Below are positions 58,977 through 64,000 of a stretch of DNA of 64,000 nt, piece by piece. The notes under the pieces were generated by a model, which made no database searches, was not told the DNA's origin, and saw only the letters and a list, made by a program, of their open reading frames with translations. Location: contig JAUQWZ010000023.1 of NCBI GenBank assembly GCA_030834905.1, positions 1 through 64,000 of the forward strand, in the 5' to 3' direction. How positions within the stretch are numbered: position 1 is the stretch's first letter; each line of letters begins with the position of its first letter. Both the position numbers and the translations under genes were made by a program. The DNA is from Aggregatilineales bacterium. Its GTDB lineage: Bacteria; Chloroflexota; Anaerolineae; Aggregatilineales; Phototrophicaceae.

Positions 58977-59987
58977 ATGCGACGGTGGACACTGCTGGTT
59001 TTTGCCCTGCTGCTGTTAAACAGCCTGAGTTTGCTTCCCGTATATGGTCAGGGCGGATGGACGCCGGTTTCGCCCGGTGGCGATACCCTGTGCGCGCGCG
59101 GCGCGCCGTACACCTTCTTTACGCGGGCGGGCAATCCCGACAAACTGCTGATCTACTTTCAGGGCGGCGGCGCCTGCTGGAACGCCGAGACGTGCAGCCC
59201 CAACGCCGGGATGTTTGACGACAGCGTGCTGGGCGACGAAATTTACGCCTTCAGCACCGGCATCTTCAATTCGGCGGCGGGCGGCGAAAACCCGTTTGCC
59301 GATTACAGCGCCGTCTTTGTGCCATACTGCACTGGCGACCTGCACACCGGCAGCAGCACCGTCACCTATGATGACCAGACGATTTACCACAACGGCTACG
59401 CCAACGCTACCGCCGCGCTGGACTGGGCATTCGCTAACCTGCGCTCGCCCGCCGAAGTAGTCGTCAGCGGATGCAGCGCGGGCAGCTACGCCTCGATCTA
59501 TTACGCGCCGACGATAGCCCGCCGTTATTCGCGCTCGCGCATCACCCAGCTTGGCGACGCGGGCGCGGGGCGCGTCGTGCCAGGGTGGGGCGGCTTCGAC
59601 GTATGGGGGACATTCGCCCATCTGCCGCGCGGTCTGCGCCGTACCGCGCCGGAACTGTTTTTCGAGGCGGCTTATCGCGCGGTGGCACGCGCTTACCCGC
59701 GCGTCGAGCTGGCGCAGTACAACGCCTTTAACGACAACGTCCAGGTCTACTATTACCAACTGATGGGCGGCACGCTGTCCGACTGGGTGATCGGCTTGGA
59801 GAACAGTCTTGCCGCGCTTGCCGGGCTGGCGAATTTTCACGCTTATACCGGCGCGGGCGGCGAACACTGCATCACCACGTCCGACCGCTTCTACAGCGAA
59901 ACCGTGGACGGCGTGCGTTTCCGCGACTGGTTAGCAGCGCTGCTGGCTGGCGAAGCGGTGCCGGACGTGCATTGTACGGAGTGCTAA
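58977..59987 (+). CDS. Secreted pectinacetylesterase-family hydrolase
   Basis: A 336-residue exported alpha/beta-hydrolase of the pectinacetylesterase/Notum family. Signal peptide 1-24; G-G-G-A-C-W at 63-68, P-Y-C-T-G-D-L-H at 116-123 and the nucleophile Ser167 in G-C-S-A-G-S are diagnostic. A C-terminal His is in G-G-E-H-C. It should remove acetyl or acyl groups from polysaccharides or proteins outside the cell. AAGAGGA lies 7 nt before the ATG at 58977; the TTG 8 codons upstream is rejected. A palindromic repeat follows 7 bp after the stop. Confidence 0.83.
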   Translation: MRRWTLLVFALLLLNSLSLLPVYGQGGWTPVSPGGDTLCARGAPYTFFTRAGNPDKLLIYFQGGGACWNAETCSPNAGMFDDSVLGDEIYAFSTGIFNSAAGGENPFADYSAVFVPYCTGDLHTGSSTVTYDDQTIYHNGYANATAALDWAFANLRSPAEVVVSGCSAGSYASIYYAPTIARRYSRSRITQLGDAGAGRVVPGWGGFDVWGTFAHLPRGLRRTAPELFFEAAYRAVARAYPRVELAQYNAFNDNVQVYYYQLMGGTLSDWVIGLENSLAALAGLANFHAYTGAGGEHCITTSDRFYSETVDGVRFRDWLAALLAGEAVPDVHCTEC

Positions 59988-59994
59988 GAAGACT

Positions 59995-60056
59995 TTAACG
60001 CAAAGGCGCAAAGAGTTTTTCTTTGCGTCTCCGCGCCCTTTGCGGCTTTGCGTTAA
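59995..60056. repeat. Palindromic TTAACGCAAAG repeat after the esterase gene
   Basis: TTAACGCAAAG (59995-60005) and CTTTGCGTTAA (60046-60056) are perfect mirror arms. Inner GCGCAAAGA and TCTTTGCGTC stretches also mirror each other. The unit of 62 bp can fold into a long hairpin. It is the only member of this family in the window. Confidence 0.7.
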
Positions 60057-60152
60057 GGTTTTGTCTTTATTCCTGACACGTTCCTGTCTGTTCATAATGC
60101 CCGCTTCACGCCATAATAGGGACAATCTCAGGCTTAGCGACGTTATTCAGGT

Positions 60153-61793
60153 ATGCCTCAGCTTTACCGGTTAATCTGCTTATTCCTTCTGCTTGCCACG
60201 TCTGTTCCCGCTTCCGCGCAGCCGCCTCATGCCCCGTGTGGGGTGGTTGATGCGATTGAATATCCCATCGATATCAGCGATACGCTGCGGCGCGGGTCGG
60301 ACGATTTCGCCCTTTATCGCGCCCGTTTTGGCGGCAATCACGTCGGCATCGATATTGGCTTTGAACGACTGGGTGAGCCGGTCTACGCGGCGGCGCGCGG
60401 GCGCGTGACCTACGCCGATCCCGAAGGCTGGGACACCGAAAAGGGCGTCGTCATCGTCGAGCACATCTTCCCCGATGGCAGTACGGCGTACTCGCTTTAC
60501 GGTCACATGGAAGAAACGGAGACAACCTTCTTCCCGCTGGTGAACCAGTGTGTCGAGCCGGGCGACGTGGTCGGCACGATTGGCGCGCCCTCGCGCGGGC
60601 TGCCGCACCTGCACTACGAGATTCGCGGCTTTATGCCCGGCGACGGCGGTCCCGGTTATGTCACCGGCAATCCGGCGCAGGCGGGCTGGTTTCACCCGCT
60701 GGATTTTACCGAACTCTGGCGGCTGCGGCTGTCTCCGGCGTATATCGGCTCGGTGACGTTCAGCAGCGCGCCGACGCTGCCGCCGGTCATCCTGGACAGC
60801 GGCGTATTTGTGGTCGCCAGCGGCAACCGGCTGGAAGGCTACGTCGTTCCGGGTACGTCGCTGTGGCGCAGCACCACCGACGGCGTGATAACCGGGCTGG
60901 TCGGGCTGCCCGGCGACCGGGTGGTGGCGCGCACGCGCAGCGGGCAGATGGTGATGCTTCAGGGCGGGCGTTACGCCGCCGTCTGGTCGGTATCGGGTCC
61001 CGAAGCGCCGCTGCTGGCTATCGGCGAAGCGCTGATTGTGCTGACCGACGGCGGCGGCGTGGCAGCCTATATGTCGGGCGGCGAGCGCCTGTGGGCGGTG
61101 TCGCCACAGACAGCGGTCGTCTCCGCCGATCCTGAGGAAAGACCGCCGCGTGTCATCAGCTTCCAGACCAACGGCTCTGAGGTGGCGGCGGTGGTGCAAG
61201 CGGGGGATGAGTACCACTGGCGGCTGGTCGATTCGTCGGGCGAAATCCTCTATGAAACAGTATTTCGGGATAGTCCGGTGACCGCGCCGATTCCGTCTGG
61301 CGGGTGGCTGGCGCTGGATGGCACCACCCTCTATCGCATCCATGATGGTCAGCGCGAGGCACTGGCGACCATCAGCCCGACGCCGGGACGCTGGGCGCGG
61401 CTGACGGCGGATGTGACGGGGAACGCCTATCTTTATCTGGGCGACGCGGGCGCTTCGCTGCTGGCGCTCGATGCGGCGGGTGATGTGCTCTGGCGCGTTC
61501 GCTACCCGATTCCGGTGGGAGTGCTGCCGCCGCTGGTGGCGGTTGGCGGCGGGTGCCTGCTTTACACGCTGGATGTGGATGGAATGCTCAACGTATTCAG
61601 CACGACCGATGGCGCGTTGATCGACCAGCGCAAGCTGTATGCTGGCGGCGACCGAAACGGCAGCCCACCCGCCCGAATGCTCCAGGTAGACGAGTTCGAG
61701 CGCGTGCTGGTGGGCAGCGGCTTCCTGACGACAGCGGCGCTTGATGGCGCGGTGCTGGGCGGCGAAGCGTTGAGCCAGTGCCGGTTAGGGTGA
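60153..61793 (+). CDS. Secreted M23 metallopeptidase fused to a beta-propeller-like domain
   Basis: A 546-residue protein. Signal peptide 1-22, then an M23 (LytM-type) domain at 45-165 with His63 and Asp67 in H-V-G-I-D, Y-G-H-M near 116-119 and H-L-H-Y-E at 152-156, so the zinc site is complete and peptidoglycan endopeptidase activity is likely. Residues 190-540 form repeated beta strands resembling PQQ/quinoprotein-type propeller blades (W-R-V-R-Y, L-Y-L-G-D-A-G), possibly for binding wall polymers. Such a fusion is uncommon. Confidence 0.82.
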   Translation: MPQLYRLICLFLLLATSVPASAQPPHAPCGVVDAIEYPIDISDTLRRGSDDFALYRARFGGNHVGIDIGFERLGEPVYAAARGRVTYADPEGWDTEKGVVIVEHIFPDGSTAYSLYGHMEETETTFFPLVNQCVEPGDVVGTIGAPSRGLPHLHYEIRGFMPGDGGPGYVTGNPAQAGWFHPLDFTELWRLRLSPAYIGSVTFSSAPTLPPVILDSGVFVVASGNRLEGYVVPGTSLWRSTTDGVITGLVGLPGDRVVARTRSGQMVMLQGGRYAAVWSVSGPEAPLLAIGEALIVLTDGGGVAAYMSGGERLWAVSPQTAVVSADPEERPPRVISFQTNGSEVAAVVQAGDEYHWRLVDSSGEILYETVFRDSPVTAPIPSGGWLALDGTTLYRIHDGQREALATISPTPGRWARLTADVTGNAYLYLGDAGASLLALDAAGDVLWRVRYPIPVGVLPPLVAVGGGCLLYTLDVDGMLNVFSTTDGALIDQRKLYAGGDRNGSPPARMLQVDEFERVLVGSGFLTTAALDGAVLGGEALSQCRLG

Positions 61794-61872
61794 ATCAGGA
61801 TACACTATAGTGGATTGCGCCAGCGGTGTTCATCCTGACACATGTTCATCCTGACACAGATGGAGCGCGCCC

Positions 61873-62937
61873 ATGACCGCCTTAGTGACTATCGAACGGC
61901 ACATTCTCGACCAGCAGAAGCGCTACCCTCAGGCGACGGGCAGTTTCACGTCGCTGCTCTACGATATCGCGCTCGCCGCCAAAATCATCGCCCGCGAAAC
62001 GACCCGCGCCGGACTGGCGGGTATCCTCGGCGCGACCGACTCCGAAAACGTGTACGGCGAGCGCCAGCAAAAACTCGACGTATTTGCCGACAACATCATC
62101 TTCAAGATGAACGATCACACCCAGCGGCTGTGCGCGATGGCGTCGGAAGAACACGACGACATTATCGCGATACCGCCGCATTACGGCGCGGGTAAATATG
62201 TGCTGCTCTACGACCCGCTGGACGGATCATCCAATATTGATGTCAATGTCTCGGTTGGTACGATCTTCGCCATTCACCGCAAGATCTCGCGGGGCGCGCG
62301 CGGCAGGATAGAAGATGTGCTCCAGCCGGGGAGCAGCCTCGCGGCGGCAGGTTACGTCATTTACGGCAGCAGCACCATGCTGGTCTACACGACCGGGCAG
62401 GGGGTGCATGGCTTCACTCTCGATCCGAGCGTCGGTGAATTCCTGCTCAGTCACCCGGATATCCGCATTCCAGAGCCGCCGGTGTATTACAGCGTCAACC
62501 AGGGGCATGAAAAATACTGGACTCATGGCGTGCGCCGCTTCACCCGCTGGCTTCAGGGAATAGACGGCGAGGGACAAGCGCCGCTGTCACAGCGTTATAT
62601 TGGCTCGCTGGTGACCGATTTTCATCGCAATCTGCTGCAAGGGGGCGTGTTTTATTACCCGGGCGATATGCGCAGCCCGGACAAGCCCTACGGCAAGATG
62701 CGCCTGATGTTTGAGGTGCAGGCGCTGGGCTTCATCGCCGACCAGGCGGGCGGCTATGCGTCTGACGGCATCGGCAGCGTGCTCACTATTCAGCCGCATC
62801 ACCTGCACCAGCGCGCCCCGATGTTTGTCGGCAACCGCTGGCTGGTGGAGCAGGCGGAAGCCTTCATTCACCAGCACGATCAGGATTGGGTGAAGGCTTA
62901 CGGCGCGTACCGGGACGCCAAACGACAGCCGGTGTAG
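61873..62937 (+). CDS. Fructose-1,6-bisphosphatase, class I
   Basis: A 354-residue enzyme of gluconeogenesis and pentose cycles that removes the C1 phosphate of fructose-1,6-bisphosphate. The metal-binding core D-P-L-D-G-S-S-N is at 114-121, a Glu pair lies near 92, and [10 protein letters not shown] (about 276-285) is the substrate-binding region. The family's N-terminal AMP-site residues are partly conserved. Length is normal. A GGAGC lies before the ATG. It is not linked to other carbon-fixation genes here. Confidence 0.93.
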   Translation: MTALVTIERHILDQQKRYPQATGSFTSLLYDIALAAKIIARETTRAGLAGILGATDSENVYGERQQKLDVFADNIIFKMNDHTQRLCAMASEEHDDIIAIPPHYGAGKYVLLYDPLDGSSNIDVNVSVGTIFAIHRKISRGARGRIEDVLQPGSSLAAAGYVIYGSSTMLVYTTGQGVHGFTLDPSVGEFLLSHPDIRIPEPPVYYSVNQGHEKYWTHGVRRFTRWLQGIDGEGQAPLSQRYIGSLVTDFHRNLLQGGVFYYPGDMRSPDKPYGKMRLMFEVQALGFIADQAGGYASDGIGSVLTIQPHHLHQRAPMFVGNRWLVEQAEAFIHQHDQDWVKAYGAYRDAKRQPV

Positions 62938-62951
62938 CGGCTGATTTCGCG

Positions 62952-63356
62952 CTACTTGTTTGGCAGCGCCATCTCAGGCGCGCGCTCGCCGTCGCGGTAG
63001 ACGCCGCCGGTCAGGTACGATACTGCCATCCACAACGAGCGCGAATGGCGGTAAAAGAGGGCGCAGAACGCGATATTGTAGGTCACCCAGAAGATCATGT
63101 GCGGCAGCATCGGCGGCTGGAACAGCGCGTGGGCGATGAAGAACCCGCCCATAGTCGTTAATTCGGCAATGCTGAGATTGACGTACATGCCGCCGACCGA
63201 CTCGCCATCCTCGCGCTCGAAACGAACGCCGCAGTGGGAACAGGTTTTGTTGGGTTTGAACAAGCCGCTGAACGTATGTCCCTGCTCGCACGCCGGGCAG
63301 CGCAGTTTCAGCCCAACCCAGAGGACGCGCAGAATATGACTCCACTTTTGAGACAT
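62952..63356 (-). CDS. DUF983 family membrane protein
   Basis: A 134-residue protein with an N-terminal zinc-ribbon-like motif (C-P-A-C ... C-S-H-C, two CxxC pairs at about 20-23 and 39-42) followed by two or three membrane segments (about 65-115). This is the DUF983 pattern, whose function is unknown. No clear ribosome-binding site is seen. It converges on fbp with a 14-bp gap. Confidence 0.8.
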   Translation of the reverse strand: MSQKWSHILRVLWVGLKLRCPACEQGHTFSGLFKPNKTCSHCGVRFEREDGESVGGMYVNLSIAELTTMGGFFIAHALFQPPMLPHMIFWVTYNIAFCALFYRHSRSLWMAVSYLTGGVYRDGERAPEMALPNK

Positions 63357-63454
63357 GGGAAATGATACTCATCTGACAAACTGATGTATCCCATTCTACA
63401 GGAGCGTTTTCCCTTTTCAACAGCCGAAAACAAACTGCCGGGCATTATGTCGAT

Positions 63455-64000
63455 TTACCGCCTGCGGCGCGTCCACAGGCTCATCAGCACCACCGCGATG
63501 GGCATCAGCAGCGATACGCTGTCCCGCCCGCTGGGGACAGGATCGTTCACCACGACGGTGAACGGTATCGGCACGAAGGTCAGCACAAACACCGCCAGCG
63601 AAAAGACGGCGATCAGCTTGCGCCGCGTGTCCATCGGCGTGATAGTGTCCAGCGGCGCGGCGTAAATGCGCCCGAACAGGAACAGCAGCACCAGCCACAG
63701 CAGCCATGCTTCCGAGATGAACAGTACCAGCGCGACGACGGCGAACAGAAACGGATAATACAGCCGCCGGGCGATATCACCGACGAGCGAATAGAGGATA
63801 TGTCCGCCGTCAAGCTGCCCGATGGGCATCAGGTTCAGGGCGGTGACCAGCAAGCCTGTCCAGCCCGCCTGGGCAAGCTGGTTCAGCAGTACGTCCACCT
63901 GTCCATCGGGCAGGAAGCGCCCAAAGACCAGCATTTTTGTGAAGGCATACAGTAGCGAGTTGCCTTCCACCAAGCCGCTAGGACCCAGCGGTTCGATAGG
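63455..64000 (-). CDS. Site-2 protease family M50 metallopeptidase (partial, C-terminal part)
   Basis: The frame stays open to the right edge of the window, so only the last 181 residues are seen. The diagnostic N-L-M-P-I-G-Q-L-D-G-G-H segment supplies the second part of the metal site (Asp), and the H-E-x-x-H helix must lie beyond the edge. Three or four membrane segments follow. Such proteases cut membrane proteins, for example anti-sigma factors. The segment just before it (P-L-G-P-S-G-L-V-E-G-N-S) also matches the family. Confidence 0.85.
   Translation of the reverse strand, partial: PIEPLGPSGLVEGNSLLYAFTKMLVFGRFLPDGQVDVLLNQLAQAGWTGLLVTALNLMPIGQLDGGHILYSLVGDIARRLYYPFLFAVVALVLFISEAWLLWLVLLFLFGRIYAAPLDTITPMDTRRKLIAVFSLAVFVLTFVPIPFTVVVNDPVPSGRDSVSLLMPIAVVLMSLWTRRRR

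Noticed and set aside
1-64000. CRISPR array, transposase or integrase genes
   Set aside because: No regularly spaced direct repeats and no protein with DDE, tyrosine or serine recombinase motifs were found; the repeats seen are palindromic and dispersed.

Overview
The window is a G+C-rich (about 60% by eye) bacterial chromosome segment, densely packed on both strands. The gene content suggests a Chloroflexota member, perhaps Anaerolineae-like: many family 39-type membrane glycosyltransferases, secreted SH3b proteins with Pro/Thr-rich linkers, CGNR and tandem-SWIM proteins, a class I fructose-bisphosphatase and many short palindromic intergenic repeats. No rRNA, CRISPR array, transposase or prophage is visible. 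This assignment comes from reading proteins, not from a phylogenetic marker. I call 56 protein genes and one tRNA.

Region by region. 1-11.8 kb: a contractile-tail tube (gp19-like) gene at the left edge, an M3 peptidase, a membrane glycosyltransferase, two small envelope proteins, a fused ATP sulfurylase/APS kinase, DNA polymerase IV, a Zn/Cd/Pb P-type ATPase with a readable promoter and operator, and an NAD-dependent epimerase-like protein. 12.1-24.7 kb: a surface-polysaccharide cluster (flippase, four GT4 enzymes, a membrane glycosyltransferase, a hexapeptide acyltransferase), an NfeD/flotillin pair and asparagine synthetase with an in-frame repeat. 24.8-35.3 kb: stress and envelope genes, namely a 17M-like stress protein, a triple-SH3b secreted protein, a GT2, ClpP, an ECF sigma factor, a response regulator, an FHA/transmembrane/SH3b protein and an OppDF ATPase pair without permeases.

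35.4-45.4 kb: a tandem-SWIM zinc protein behind a leader that contains an intrinsic terminator, a CorC-like transporter, MoaB, a CGNR regulator divergent from azlCD, a BtuF-like protein and another epimerase. 45.4-49.5 kb: a two-gene operon with overlapping stop and start codons. It encodes a TIR-transmembrane-TPR receptor-like protein and a secreted PPC/SH3b protein, followed by tRNA-Ser. 49.6-64 kb: hydrolase and glutaredoxin, a cell-wall amidase, an HD hydrolase, a sugar acyltransferase bracketed by two inverted 160-bp repeats next to a DegT aminotransferase, secreted esterases, a PLP dehydratase, an M23/beta-propeller protein, fructose-bisphosphatase, DUF983 and a truncated M50 protease.

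Themes. Most genes serve envelope building and sensing (glycosyltransferases, flippase, amino-sugar enzymes, SH3b and amidase proteins, flotillin, ClpP, ECF sigma, site-2 protease) or ordinary housekeeping. The best candidates for something undescribed are the TIR-receptor/secreted-partner operon, the palindromic repeat families that abut or supply stop codons, the inverted repeat pair around the acyltransferase, the attenuator-like leader of the tandem-SWIM gene, and the gp19-like gene, whose neighbours lie outside the window. Promoters and operators were read by eye against consensus and are hypotheses.
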